64,000 nt of DNA, from assembly GCF_900104695.1 (NCBI RefSeq), contig NZ_FNSW01000001.1, positions 1,736,001 through 1,800,000 on the forward strand, in the 5' to 3' direction. Source of the stretch: Paenibacillus sp. GP183. GTDB lineage: Bacteria; Bacillota; Bacilli; Paenibacillales; NBRC-103111. The notes under the pieces were generated by a model. The model ran no database searches. It was not told the DNA's origin and saw only the letters and a list, made by a program, of their open reading frames with translations. This document shows, piece by piece, positions 51,735-60,703 of this stretch. A program made the position numbers and the translations under genes. The stretch's first letter is position 1, and every line of letters starts with the position of its first letter.

Positions 51735-52154
51735 ATGATCATTAGGATGAGCAGCGGGTTATATGAAGAACTGATCCGATATTGCCGGAGTAAGCTGCCT
51801 GAAGAAGCATGCGGCTTCATTCAAGGCTGCTCTGTTGAAGGTGGATTTAACGCCACCCAGTTTATTCCGATGACGAATAATGCTTTAAACCCGTTTGAGC
51901 ATTTTGCAATGAACCCCGCGGAAATAGTGCCGATTTTATATAAAAAGGAACCTCAGATGATTGGAATATTTCATTCGCACCCTTCAACTGAAGCTGATCT
52001 TTCTCAGGAAGATGGATTTACGGAGTGGCACACCCTTCCTACCTATTGGATCTTTTCTTTTCAGCACCCATCCGCTCCTGTGTTGCAAATTTTCAACATA
52101 AAAAAAGCCGATCAGACCCGATTTAACAAACTTTCGTTTGTCATCGATCAATGA
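51735..52154 (+). CDS. JAMM/MPN (Mov34) metallopeptidase-like protein
   Basis: 139 aa. The zinc site is complete: Glu in LPEEACGFIQG (about 22) and HSHPSTEADLSQED (about 76-89, H-x-H-x10-D). Bacterial stand-alone JAMM proteins remove C-terminal tails from ubiquitin-like sulfur carriers or cysteine-adducts. No sulfur-carrier gene is near. ATG 51735 follows AGGAAGGTGATGGA. Converges with the exonuclease gene, with a 7-bp overlap. Confidence 0.88.
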   Translation: MIIRMSSGLYEELIRYCRSKLPEEACGFIQGCSVEGGFNATQFIPMTNNALNPFEHFAMNPAEIVPILYKKEPQMIGIFHSHPSTEADLSQEDGFTEWHTLPTYWIFSFQHPSAPVLQIFNIKKADQTRFNKLSFVIDQ

Positions 52155-52882
52155 TGGCTTAATAATGTATATAAATCACCGAGAGTATCAACACGTCTCG
52201 ATTTAATCTCTTCCATAAATCGCGACCACAGCTTGGCTGTCATCAAGGAATCTTCCAGCGCATGGTGGCGAAGCGTAATATCAATATCAAACGCATCAAG
52301 CAATGAGTCCAGGCTATAAGTTTTATGTCTTGGCATCAGCCATTTAGCAATCATCATAGTATCAAGCACCCGATGGGATAGGCTGACCTTGGAAGTTTTC
52401 CATAAAGCAGCATTGAGAAAATTTTTATCATGCGCGGTTCCGTGTGCAACCAACACCTTTTGCTGTACAAATTCCAGAAACTCTTGCAGCACTTGCATTA
52501 AATCCGGAGCATCCGCGACCATATCATTCGTAATCCCTGTCAACTGCTCGATTTCGTCAGGTATTTTACGTTTTGGATTCACGACGCTGTAATAAGTCTG
52601 ATCATGCAATACTTCACCGCCAACCACAGATACTGCTCCGAAAGAAATAATTTCATCTCCGTTGTACGGAGAAAACCCGGTAGTCTCCAAATCAAACACT
52701 ACCAGCTCCATGTTATGCAGCGGGATTTCATATAAGGAATTTTTGCGCTGCTCTTTCAGCATGGAACGAATAAAAGCCATTTGCTGAGCAGTTTGCGCAT
52801 TAAACATTGAAGTAATCGCTGGAGTGATTCCTCCCATTTTGTAGAGATGCCACATTCGGCCTGCCGGACGCATGTCTTTCAC
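52148..52882 (-). CDS. DnaQ-like 3'-5' exonuclease
   Basis: 244 aa. DEDDh catalytic set: VVFDLETTGFSPYNGDE (about 67, Asp/Glu), VLVAHGTAHDKNFLNAAL (about 147, Asp) and HHALEDSLMTAKLW (about 208, His/Asp), plus SVVNPKRKIPDEIEQLTGIT. Start GTG 52882 lies 7 bases after AGGAGG; the longer frame to 53125 would read back through the upstream gene. The gene lies 35 bp from the DUF294 nucleotidyltransferase gene upstream, a neighbourhood repeated in many bacteria, where the two are thought to work together. Confidence 0.9.
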   Translation of the reverse strand: MKDMRPAGRMWHLYKMGGITPAITSMFNAQTAQQMAFIRSMLKEQRKNSLYEIPLHNMELVVFDLETTGFSPYNGDEIISFGAVSVVGGEVLHDQTYYSVVNPKRKIPDEIEQLTGITNDMVADAPDLMQVLQEFLEFVQQKVLVAHGTAHDKNFLNAALWKTSKVSLSHRVLDTMMIAKWLMPRHKTYSLDSLLDAFDIDITLRHHALEDSLMTAKLWSRFMEEIKSRRVDTLGDLYTLLSHH

Positions 52883-52917
52883 ACTCTCCACCTCCTCTTC
52901 ATTCCTGACCCGATCTT

Positions 52918-53994
52918 CTAACCTCTCTCTATTTGATTCTCTACGGCCTTGCTCACAAATTTTTGGATATCTATGCCTGCACGCAAGCAAAATTTCAATT
53001 CTTGTCTGCTTTCCCTGTTCAATTGATCTGCCGTCAGCTTGCCTCGTGTGGAGTAAAGGCCATGTTCCAATTGATAAGGCGTCAAATCTCGATGCTTCAG
53101 GGCGATGATAAAAGCCTTCCGCCACTCTTCTCCACTATGTTCTGGAACGATTTTTGCTGCAATCAAGGAAGTAAGCCTCTCTAATGTTGAAGAAGCTTCA
53201 ACAAAAGCGGCTATTGCCAAAAGTCGAATGCCGTTCACTATCGGAATGTAAGCACCATATTTAATATCCACCCCGCCAGCATCTTCACCATATCGTTCAG
53301 TAATCAGTTGACCAAAGATTCCTAAAGAAACCTTATGATGAAGTGTATTCGACAGCAGTGCATGGAGGATTAACGGATGATTTTTGACATAAGCATTAAG
53401 TTCATCTTTTAAACCGGCTACGAGACTGGCATCCCCATATATACAGCGCATATCGGCTAATATCAACAAATACCGGACATTCTCCCACTCAGGTGCTTCA
53501 AACCAATTGAACATCATACGGGAATAGGCCGAATAACTTTTTTTCCATTGGGGATTGCTGGCTGTAACATTCCCCTGACAGGGTGGATATCCCAAAACTT
53601 CAAGCCCTCCAAGAATACATACAATCAGTTCTGAAAAGTAGGACTCAAGCTCCTCAGCAGTATAAGCTTCCGAGTCTTCATAAATAAAACCGTTGTCTTG
53701 ATCGCTCCATAAGGTTTGCTCACTCCGGCCTCCGCTGCCGAATAAAATAAATGCGTAGGGGACTGGAGGAAAACCAAAGCCACGGGCATCAAGCAGATTT
53801 TCGGCTAGATGAATCGTCCTTTTGATCAAAGCATCGTGAAGCTGGTTAATCTGGACATGCAATTCAAGAGAATGGGAGAAAAGGAGATGCTCCTGGATCA
53901 TCCCGTGAACCTGATCTCGAATGGTGCGCATTTCGTCAAACTTTTCAGTTTGATTAATGCTGGCCAAGATCTGTTCCATACTGAGATGATTCAT
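52918..53994 (-). CDS. DUF294 nucleotidyltransferase-like protein
   Basis: 358 aa. A nucleotidyltransferase motif is present: FILFGSGGRSEQTLWSDQDN, then GFIYED (about 88-113), related to GlnD (PII uridylyltransferase). A helical substrate-binding C-part follows (DUF294_C). There is no CBS or cyclic-nucleotide domain. ATG 53994 (AAGGGG upstream) is 18 bases after the track's alternative GTG 54012. Located directly after amtB and before dnaQ-like exonuclease. Because no PII (glnK) gene is beside amtB, a role in nitrogen signalling is possible but unproven. Confidence 0.85.
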   Translation of the reverse strand: MNHLSMEQILASINQTEKFDEMRTIRDQVHGMIQEHLLFSHSLELHVQINQLHDALIKRTIHLAENLLDARGFGFPPVPYAFILFGSGGRSEQTLWSDQDNGFIYEDSEAYTAEELESYFSELIVCILGGLEVLGYPPCQGNVTASNPQWKKSYSAYSRMMFNWFEAPEWENVRYLLILADMRCIYGDASLVAGLKDELNAYVKNHPLILHALLSNTLHHKVSLGIFGQLITERYGEDAGGVDIKYGAYIPIVNGIRLLAIAAFVEASSTLERLTSLIAAKIVPEHSGEEWRKAFIIALKHRDLTPYQLEHGLYSTRGKLTADQLNRESRQELKFCLRAGIDIQKFVSKAVENQIERG

Positions 53995-54033
53995 GTTGCA
54001 TCCCCTTCGCACATTACGTGTAATGAATACTAA

Positions 54034-55416
54034 TTAGACAGAGGCTCCGTTTTGTCCTGCTTTTTTCATTTGCTCCGGATACCCGTAAGAACCGTGCTCG
54101 GATAAATCCAATCCGATAATTTCTTCTTCCTCTGTAACGCGAAGGCCAATTGTCACCTTGATAATTCCTAATATAATGAAGGAAAGTACAAGAACGAAGG
54201 CAAATGCTCCAAATACACCAAGCGCTTGAACGCCTAATTGGTGAAAACCGCCGCCATAGAACAAACCAGCTCCACCTACAGCTGCTCTTGCTGAAAGGTC
54301 GGGAGTCGCAAACAGCCCTGTGGAAAGAGTTCCCCAAATTCCGGCAATACCATGCACGGAGAAAGCATAGATGGGATCATCAAGCCCTGCTTTTTCAAAC
54401 CATTGTGCGGTAAAGAAGGTAACGATTCCGGCAATTGCGCCGATGACGATTGCAGCCCAGGTATCAACAAAAGCACACGCTGCGGTAATTGCGACTAAAG
54501 CGGCAAGCACACCATTTAACATGCTTGGAATATCCGCTTTTCCAAAATACATCCACGATATGATTAAAGCTGCAACTCCACCTGCCGCAGCAGCCATATT
54601 CGTCGTTAAAGCAATGTAACCAAAGTAACCGTCATTGACAGCCCCAAGCGTACTGCCCGGGTTAAATCCGAACCAACCGACCCAAAGGATAATTACGCCA
54701 AGTACGGAAAGCACTTGGTTGTGACCCGGAATCAGATTAGGTGTTTTATCTTTGTTGAATTTTCCAATACGAGGCTTGAGCAAGAGTGTGGCGACAAGTG
54801 CCGCTGTCGCGCCTTGCAAGTGAACAACAGTAGACCCCGCAAAATCCTGCATACCCAGAGTGCTAAGCCAACCGCCGCCCCAAACCCAATGTGCAACAAT
54901 CGGATAGATCACAATCGTGAAGAGGATGCCAAAGATAAAATAGACGGGAAGCTTTGCTCTTTCTGCAAATCCGCCCCATGCAATCGCCAAGGATACACCG
55001 GCAAAAGCAAGCTGGAACAAAAATTTAATGCCAATCGGTACATCCGAGGCTTTCAATGAGCTGAAAGCGGCTGTAGCTTGATCTTCAAGACCACTCACGA
55101 AAAATCCGGTAGTCCCGAAAAATCCGTTGCCGTCTCCAAAAGCAAATCCAAAACCTATTGCCCAAAAAGCGATAGCGCAGATACCAAAGGTCAGAATGGT
55201 TTTACCAGCAACGTGGCCTGCATTCTTCATTCTAGTAGATCCAGCTTCAAGCAGCGCGAACCCGGCTTGCATGAAGATAACCAGTACGGCAGCCAGCAAA
55301 ACCCATACTCCGTCTATTGCCACTTGCAATTGAGCCGGTGTTACATCAGCAGCAAATGTCATTGTAGGAAACAACATTGCCATACATAGAAAAGCAACTA
55401 CAAACTTCTTGATCAT
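54034..55416 (-). CDS. amtB: Ammonium transporter
   Basis: 460 aa. N-terminal signal peptide and about 11 transmembrane helices. Amt signatures: LLEAGSTRMKNAGHV (about 57), AGSTVVHLQGATAAL (about 196, first conduction His) and YAFSVHGIAGIWGTL (about 344, second His). Moves ammonium or ammonia into the cell. A GlnR/TnrA box and a consensus promoter lie upstream. A PII gene is absent; the next genes encode a DUF294 nucleotidyltransferase and an exonuclease. Confidence 0.95.
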   Translation of the reverse strand: MIKKFVVAFLCMAMLFPTMTFAADVTPAQLQVAIDGVWVLLAAVLVIFMQAGFALLEAGSTRMKNAGHVAGKTILTFGICAIAFWAIGFGFAFGDGNGFFGTTGFFVSGLEDQATAAFSSLKASDVPIGIKFLFQLAFAGVSLAIAWGGFAERAKLPVYFIFGILFTIVIYPIVAHWVWGGGWLSTLGMQDFAGSTVVHLQGATAALVATLLLKPRIGKFNKDKTPNLIPGHNQVLSVLGVIILWVGWFGFNPGSTLGAVNDGYFGYIALTTNMAAAAGGVAALIISWMYFGKADIPSMLNGVLAALVAITAACAFVDTWAAIVIGAIAGIVTFFTAQWFEKAGLDDPIYAFSVHGIAGIWGTLSTGLFATPDLSARAAVGGAGLFYGGGFHQLGVQALGVFGAFAFVLVLSFIILGIIKVTIGLRVTEEEEIIGLDLSEHGSYGYPEQMKKAGQNGASV

Positions 55417-55432
55417 AACCCCACGCCCTTAA

Positions 55433-55449
55433 TGTTAGATTTAGTAACA
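55433..55449. promoter_or_regulatory. GlnR/TnrA operator in the amtB leader
   Basis: TGTTA-GATTTAG-TAACA fits the GlnR/TnrA consensus TGTNA-N7-TNACA at every fixed base and is a near-perfect palindrome. It lies 17 bp ahead of the amtB ATG and downstream of the promoter (by about 22 bp from the -10), a position that suits repression under nitrogen excess rather than activation. Confidence 0.8.
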
Positions 55450-55470
55450 TGAAATGAAATTCTTAATGTC

Positions 55471-55499
55471 ATTATATACAGGAACATTGGGTTTGACAA
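55471..55499 (-). promoter_or_regulatory. SigA promoter of amtB
   Basis: TTGTCA (55494-55499) and perfect TATAAT (55471-55476) on the minus strand, with a 17-bp spacer. Transcription should start near 55463. Confidence 0.8.
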
Positions 55500-55730
55500 T
55501 AGGATTTTTCATGAAAAAATAGAAAAAAACGAAAAATAACCTCACATTCATCATGCATAATTCGTGTTTTAAGGCATATGTAATATTTTCCATGCTATAA
55601 TCGACTTATTATTGAGTGTAAAACACTTTTAAAAAGCATTACGTTTGACTGTATGGTTTGCTTTCAGGTATCATTAATAATAGAAGCTTATCGTGAATTC
55701 GTACCAAACTTGGGAGCAGAGGTGATTTTC

Positions 55731-56171
55731 ATGGAGCGTTCAGAACTCTATAAAATTGGTGAATTAGCACGACTTGCCGATGTCAGCCCGCGAACCATAG
55801 ATTATTACACCAAGCTGGGACTTCTGGAGCCCGAAAAGCGTTCAGATACTAATTATCGGCTTTACAGCGATGAAACCTTGATCAGGCTTAAACGTATTGA
55901 AAGTATGAAGAAAGAGAAATATACCTTAGAAGAAATCAAGGTTAGTCTTGAGCAATGGGGCCGTGTTTCGAAGGATGATATTGTGACACATAAGCTCTCA
56001 TCCCTGCAGCTTCATCTGGAACAGCTGGTCAAAGAGGCTAAAGAGCTCGAACCGATCATTGAGAAATTAAAGCCGAATCAGTTAAAGAAGCTCACCAAAC
56101 TATTGACCCAGCCGACCGCGGCATGTATTGAAGCTTTGCTGTTTCTCGTAGGGAAAGGACCTTTTACTTAG
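55731..56171 (+). CDS. MerR-family transcriptional regulator
   Basis: 146 aa. A winged HTH MerR domain at about 5-70: YKIGELARLADVSPRTIDYY, then TKLGLLEPEKRSDTNYRLYS. A long dimer coiled coil follows (about 80-120: LSSLQLHLEQLVKEAKELEP). There is no Cys effector motif typical of metal sensors, so the ligand is unknown. ATG 55731 follows CAGAGGTGATTTTC; a longer frame from 55653 has no support. The YugP-like metallopeptidase gene follows 27 bp later and probably belongs to the same unit. Confidence 0.9.
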   Translation: MERSELYKIGELARLADVSPRTIDYYTKLGLLEPEKRSDTNYRLYSDETLIRLKRIESMKKEKYTLEEIKVSLEQWGRVSKDDIVTHKLSSLQLHLEQLVKEAKELEPIIEKLKPNQLKKLTKLLTQPTAACIEALLFLVGKGPFT

Positions 56172-56198
56172 ATTAAATTGAATTTGGAGGGGAAGATC

Positions 56199-56888
56199 AT
56201 GTTCTTTTTTCATCCGATGGACTATCTCATTATTTTAGCTTTTGGACTTTCGCTCTGGGCATCTTTTCGGGTCAGAGGCACATTCAATAAGTGGTCCGAG
56301 GTTCCTGTTCTGTCAGGGATGACGGGGTATCAAGCAGCAAGAAGAATGCTGGATGCTAATGGTTTATATGATATAGCAATCGAGGCTGTTCCAGGAACAC
56401 TATCCGACCATTACGATCCAATCGCTCGTGTAGTTCGTTTATCGGAACCGGTTTATTATCAAAGCTCAATATCGGCCGTTTCCGTTGCCTGTCACGAAAT
56501 CGGGCATGCCATCCAGCATAGCGAGCATTATCCGATGCTGGTACTGCGGCACAAAATGTTTCCTGTTGTGAACTTCGCTTCCGGTGTGGCTCCGTTTCTA
56601 ATTCTGGCGGGCTTTCTGTTCCAGCAAATCCCTTATCTTTTGGGTCTAGGCATCATCTTTTTCTCGGCTGCGGTCGCTTTCCAACTCGTGACACTGCCCG
56701 TAGAGTTCAATGCCAGTTCCAGAGCTCGTGATTTGATGGTAGCGGAAGGGTTCATCACCAATGATGAAGAAAAAGGGGTCGCCAAAGTATTGAATGCAGC
56801 TGCATTAACTTATGTCGCAGCAGCGCTTATATCCGTTCTTGAGCTTTTGAAATACATCATGATTTTCAATAGCCGCAATAACGATTAA
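56199..56888 (+). CDS. YugP-like membrane zinc metallopeptidase
   Basis: 229 aa. HExxH zinc motif VACHEIGHAIQH (about 98-109) with membrane helices at about 3-20, 125-150, 155-175 and 205-222. A likely third ligand is in VEFNASSRA (about 172), as in the neutral zinc metallopeptidase (YugP) family. ATG 56199 lies 6 bases after GGAGGGG; TTG 56178 lies before it. Substrate unknown. Preceded by the MerR gene. Terminator at 56907-56946. Confidence 0.88.
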   Translation: MFFFHPMDYLIILAFGLSLWASFRVRGTFNKWSEVPVLSGMTGYQAARRMLDANGLYDIAIEAVPGTLSDHYDPIARVVRLSEPVYYQSSISAVSVACHEIGHAIQHSEHYPMLVLRHKMFPVVNFASGVAPFLILAGFLFQQIPYLLGLGIIFFSAAVAFQLVTLPVEFNASSRARDLMVAEGFITNDEEKGVAKVLNAAALTYVAAALISVLELLKYIMIFNSRNND

Positions 56889-56906
56889 TGACAGCACGAT
56901 ATAAAT

Positions 56907-56946
56907 TAAAAGCTTCCCTCTCGCTAAACCGCGGGCAGGAAGCTTT
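56907..56946 (+). terminator. Bidirectional terminator
   Basis: AAAAGCTTCC (56907-56916) pairs with GGAAGCTTTT (56937-56946) and is bordered by ATTATTT. It separates the convergent YugP-like and LysR genes. Confidence 0.85.
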
Positions 56947-56948
56947 TA

Positions 56949-57839
56949 TTATTTCAGAAGGAAATATTCCAATAAAAACCGCCGAAATACTTCAGCAACA
57001 AGCGGCAGCTGTTCGTCATTCCGGCGAATTAATCCAACTGTTCGGGTAACTTGCGGTTCAATCACCCGGACCTTGGCAGGATTCATCATACTGATATCGG
57101 ATAAAGCCATCTCCGGAAGCAAGCTTACCCCCATCCCCGCTGCGACCAATCCGCGAATGGTATCCGTCTCTTCACCTTCAAATTCGATTCTCGGAACGAA
57201 GCCGGCTTTTAGACATGCCTTCATGACGATAGCACGCAGTGTATATTCCTCGCTAAACATGACAAAGGCTTCATCCTTTAATTGATCCAAGCGTATGGTA
57301 TTGTAATCGGCGAGGATATGGTCTGGCGGCAAAATGGCAAATAACTCTTCGGTCAATAGCTGCTCTCCAGTAACATAATCGTGGGATTCGGGGAATGGAG
57401 AAATAAAAGCGAGGTCAATCTCTCCTTTGGTTATATCGCGAATCAGGCTGTTATAAGTCCCTTGTCTAAGCCTGAATTTAACGTTCGGATGATCTTTCCT
57501 GAATGCCGCGACCACTGTAGGCAAAATATTCAGCACAAGACTGTGGGGAAAACCAATACGAATCTCACCCGCTTCCGGATCGAGGAATTCATGAATCTCA
57601 TTGACTGCCCGCTCCAGACCCGTAAGAACCTCCTCAACTCGATCCAAAAACAGCTTGCCGGCAGAGGTTAAATGCAGATTACGCCCTTTTTGCACAAATA
57701 AATGCACGCCTAATTCTTCCTCCAAAAGGCGGATTTGTCTGCTGACGGCAGATTGGGCTACATGAAGCTCTTCCGCAGCATGGGTGACATGCTGTTTACG
57801 CGCTACTTTTACAAAATACTGCAGTTGTCTTAATTCCAT
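56949..57839 (-). CDS. LysR-family transcriptional regulator
   Basis: 296 aa. Winged HTH at about 1-60 (MELRQLQYFVKVARKQHVTH, AAEELHVAQSAVSRQIRLLE), then a periplasmic-binding-like effector domain (about 88-290: GEIRIGFPHSLVLNILPTVV, AAGMGVSLLPEMAL). Start ATG 57839, after CGGAGGCGCTCC; a longer frame to 57875 adds a basic tail with no signal. It is divergent from tpx (58 bp between the gene starts is 145 bp), so it may control that gene, perhaps in the redox response (inference). Confidence 0.88.
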   Translation of the reverse strand: MELRQLQYFVKVARKQHVTHAAEELHVAQSAVSRQIRLLEEELGVHLFVQKGRNLHLTSAGKLFLDRVEEVLTGLERAVNEIHEFLDPEAGEIRIGFPHSLVLNILPTVVAAFRKDHPNVKFRLRQGTYNSLIRDITKGEIDLAFISPFPESHDYVTGEQLLTEELFAILPPDHILADYNTIRLDQLKDEAFVMFSEEYTLRAIVMKACLKAGFVPRIEFEGEETDTIRGLVAAGMGVSLLPEMALSDISMMNPAKVRVIEPQVTRTVGLIRRNDEQLPLVAEVFRRFLLEYFLLK

Positions 57840-57984
57840 GGAGCGCCTCCGAGCTTGCTTAAGGTTTCTCTGCAACTATTATAGCCCGCAGCAGCAGATT
57901 GGACAATAAAGCTCCGAAAAGCTTATAATAATAAATGTTAGAAACTACTGAGATACATAGTAAATAAAGGAGGAGTTAAGTAAC

Positions 57985-58506
57985 ATGGCTCAAGAACGTA
58001 CTGGCGTTGCTACATTTAAAGGGAACCCAATCACTTTAATAGGACCGGAAGTAAAGGTTGGGGACAAAGCGCCTGACTTTACAGTAAACAAAGATTTAAT
58101 GACCCAGGTTTCCCTCTCCGATTATGCGGGGAAAGTAAAATTGATCAGTGTGGTTCCATCTCTGGATACAGGAACATGTGATGCTCAAACTCGCCGTTTT
58201 AACGAGGAAGCTTCCAAGCTGGGCGATAATGTGGTTGTTTTAACAGTCAGTGTGGACCTTCCATTCGCTCAAGCACGTTGGTGTGGAGCTGCAGGTGTAG
58301 ATAGAGTCATTACTCTTTCCGATTATAAGAGCAAATCGTTCGGCCAAGCATACGGCACCTTGATTAAAGAGCTGCAGCTTGATATGCGTTCTATTTTTGT
58401 CGTTGATACCAATGATACCGTTCAATATGTTGAGTATCTGGGTGAAATGACGAACCCTCCAAATTTTGAAGCTGCTGTTGAAGCTGTAAAAACTCTCGTT
58501 AAATAA
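57985..58506 (+). CDS. tpx: Thiol peroxidase
   Basis: 173 aa, normal Tpx size. Peroxidatic Cys in [19 protein letters not shown] (about 60), resolving Cys in [15 protein letters not shown] (about 94), and the N-terminal [17 protein letters not shown]. Removes hydrogen peroxide and organic peroxides with thioredoxin. ATG 57985 follows AAAGGAGGAGTTAAGTAAC. Single gene, terminated by the hairpin at 58521-58557. Confidence 0.95.
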   Translation: MAQERTGVATFKGNPITLIGPEVKVGDKAPDFTVNKDLMTQVSLSDYAGKVKLISVVPSLDTGTCDAQTRRFNEEASKLGDNVVVLTVSVDLPFAQARWCGAAGVDRVITLSDYKSKSFGQAYGTLIKELQLDMRSIFVVDTNDTVQYVEYLGEMTNPPNFEAAVEAVKTLVK

Positions 58507-58520
58507 GCTGCTTACAAGAA

Positions 58521-58557
58521 AAACCAGCGGGGAACAGGCTCCCGGCTGGTTTTTTTC
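58521..58557 (+). terminator. Terminator of tpx
   Basis: AACCAGC and GCTGGTT with inner GGG/CCC, then TTTTTTT on the plus strand. The last base pairs reach the stop of the convergent DUF1499-like gene. Confidence 0.9.
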
Positions 58558-58945
58558 ATTCGTTTATTTTATAAGGCGCGAGTTTTCTATCCAATTGTTT
58601 ATAGAGATCCAGTATGGTTCGATAATTGGAGCCCAGATCTCCCAAGGAACCTCGCGATGCAGAATAAATATCAACAGCTGATTTCATTGGATTAATGGCA
58701 AACAAGGTTATTGTAATGTCCTGGGTTCTTCCCATCATGGTCCTGCGTTCGGCCACTATTTCTCCGACATTTTTCACCTCGTGCAATAGCTTGTAGCCCG
58801 GTGTCTTTTTCAACACCGCTGTAACCTCATCCCAAAGCTGGTCCTTCGATAATTTGTAATATTTCGTTTTTAGCAGCGGATCTCTAGCTTTCTCCCCTGT
58901 TTGCTCGAAACTGCGAAGCAAACCTACAAACGTTCTTTTTAGCAA
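58556..58945 (-). CDS. DUF1499-like protein, 129 aa
   Basis: The C-terminal half shows the DUF1499 pattern (AVDIYSASRGSLGDLGSNYR, about 89-108). TTG 58945, after GGGGGATAAGG, opens with a basic stretch (LKRTFVGLLRSFEQTGEKAR). No signal peptide or membrane helix. The family has no established function. Single gene, convergent with tpx; the terminator at 58521-58557 probably serves both. Confidence 0.75.
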   Translation of the reverse strand: MLKRTFVGLLRSFEQTGEKARDPLLKTKYYKLSKDQLWDEVTAVLKKTPGYKLLHEVKNVGEIVAERRTMMGRTQDITITLFAINPMKSAVDIYSASRGSLGDLGSNYRTILDLYKQLDRKLAPYKINE

Positions 58946-59082
58946 AAGCCTTATCCCCCTTCAATGAAGTGTATCGACTGCTTGCCATTTCTACACTAAA
59001 CTTTATATTACCATTGTTTGCACCCAAGAAAAAGAGGCAAAATGAAAGCGCACGGATGCTCTTTCATTTTGCCTCCTAACAT

Positions 59083-60429
59083 TTAACCGAAGAAAGTAGT
59101 ATACAGCAGATAAGCATTCAGTACAGCGATAATAGCTGCAACGAACCAACTTAACATGACAACCCATTTTGGAGCGACCAGCTCTCCCATTTTGGTACGA
59201 TCCGAAGTGAATTTCACAAGCGGAATAACGGCAAAGGAAAGCTGTAAAGATAATATGACCTGACTTAGAACAAGTAAATCAGAAGCACCTTTCTCTCCAT
59301 AAAGCGCTGTGACAATAACAGCTGGTATAATCGCGATAAGCCTTGTAATCAAACGGCGAAGCCATGGGCTTAAACGAATGTTAAGAAAGCCTTCCATGAC
59401 AATTTGACCAGCCAGCGTACCGGTCAGCGTTGAATTAAGTCCAGAAGCAAGCAAGGCCACTCCAAATATGATACCCGCCGATCCAACTCCTAATATCGGA
59501 CCCAACAGATGATACGCATCCTGAATCTCCCCAACTTCTCGACCTATCGTATGGAAAGCAGCAGCAGAAAGGATCAGGATCGCCGCATTCACGAACAAGG
59601 CAAGCATCAAAGCGACGGTCGAATCAATCGTAGCAAAACGGATAGCAGAGCGTTTACTTTCAACATTATTCTCAACTTTTCTAGTCTGGACAATAGATGA
59701 GTGCAGATATAAATTATGGGGCATAACCGTAGCTCCCAAAATACCTAGCGCGATATATAGCATAGCTGGATTGGTAATGATCTGAGTCGTTGGTATGAAG
59801 CCGGCAGCCACTTGAGCCATGGCTGGTTGGGAGAATATTAACTCCATCACAAAACAGGTGGTTATAAGAACAATTAAACTAATAACAAGGGCTTCAATAT
59901 AACGGAATCCTTTGCGTTGAAGCATTAGTACAATTAATACATCAAGTGCAGTAAGTATGACCCCGTTCAACATGGGAATGCCAAAGAGCAGATTAAGCGC
60001 AATGGCAGCCCCGATGACCTCCGCCAAATCACACGCTGCAATAGCCAGTTCACACAGTATCCATAAACCAAAGGAAACCGGCTTGCTATAGTGGTCACGG
60101 CAGGCTTGAGCCAAATCCTTTCCGGTGGCAATGCCAAGCCGCCCTGATAAGGATTGCAGCAGGATCGCCATTAAATTCGAGATCAGAATGACAGACAGCA
60201 AGGAATATCCAAACTTGGAGCCTCCGGCTAAATCAGTGGCCCAATTGCCCGGATCCATGTAACCGACTGCAACTAAATAACCCGGACCGATGAAAGCCAT
60301 TAGCTTACGAAAAAAATTGCCTTTATTGGGTACAGATAAGGAATGATGAACTTCCGGCAAGCTGGGTAAAGGCGATTGTCTTTTCCAACCCTTGCGTTTA
60401 TTCTCCTCTTCAGGAATGGCAAGCTCCAT
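59083..60429 (-). CDS. mntH: NRAMP-family manganese transporter
   Basis: 448 aa with 11 membrane helices. NRAMP metal motifs: [15 protein letters not shown] (about 57-71, Asp-Pro-Gly-Asn) and [17 protein letters not shown] (about 230, Met-Pro-His). Proton-coupled Mn(II) (and Fe(II)) uptake. A cytoplasmic Lys/Arg-rich tail of about 40 residues precedes helix 1. Start ATG 60429 follows AAGAAGGGA; the frame to 60456 has no signal. An MntR-type box lies 116 bp upstream, so repression by excess manganese is likely. Confidence 0.94.
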   Translation of the reverse strand: MELAIPEEENKRKGWKRQSPLPSLPEVHHSLSVPNKGNFFRKLMAFIGPGYLVAVGYMDPGNWATDLAGGSKFGYSLLSVILISNLMAILLQSLSGRLGIATGKDLAQACRDHYSKPVSFGLWILCELAIAACDLAEVIGAAIALNLLFGIPMLNGVILTALDVLIVLMLQRKGFRYIEALVISLIVLITTCFVMELIFSQPAMAQVAAGFIPTTQIITNPAMLYIALGILGATVMPHNLYLHSSIVQTRKVENNVESKRSAIRFATIDSTVALMLALFVNAAILILSAAAFHTIGREVGEIQDAYHLLGPILGVGSAGIIFGVALLASGLNSTLTGTLAGQIVMEGFLNIRLSPWLRRLITRLIAIIPAVIVTALYGEKGASDLLVLSQVILSLQLSFAVIPLVKFTSDRTKMGELVAPKWVVMLSWFVAAIIAVLNAYLLYTTFFG

Positions 60430-60544
60430 ACTGAATCCCTTCTTTCTCTTGACCAATAATGTTGTCTACAGGAAACATTTAATTCAGTATACTACATAAT
60501 CCAATATTATGCTATAGGTAAACAGTTGTTACTAAGGGACATTA

Positions 60545-60562
60545 TTTTTCCTTAAGGAAACA
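60545..60562. promoter_or_regulatory. MntR-type operator
   Basis: TTTTTCCTTAAGGAAACA, with the perfect palindrome TTTCCTTAAGGAAA (60547-60560), matches the MntR box found before Bacillus mntH (core CCTTAAGGAAAC). It lies between divergent mntH and xylB, 116 bp before mntH and 142 bp before xylB. Function on mntH is the natural reading. Confidence 0.75.
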
Positions 60563-60703
60563 AAATAGAATCAAGAAATAACGATATAAATTGAAGATAA
60601 GCAGGAATTTCACATTCGTTTGCGAATAGTATTTAAGAGCTTTGTATAATGATTAAACAAAGATTCATTCATGAAAAATTTCAATTTTACTTGAGGTGAC
60701 ACG

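Larger units (their letters stand above)
55417..55730. other. Divergent regulatory region of amtB and merR-type gene
   Basis: 314 bp without a gene. The left part carries the amtB promoter and GlnR/TnrA box. The right part has TGCTATAAT (extended -10, 55594-55601 region) on the plus strand for the MerR-type gene, without a good -35. No other structure seen. Confidence 0.6.

Noticed and set aside
55653-55730. N-terminal extension of the MerR-type regulator
   Set aside because: The extra 26 residues precede the strong ribosome-binding site and the conserved MerR start, so they are not part of the protein.
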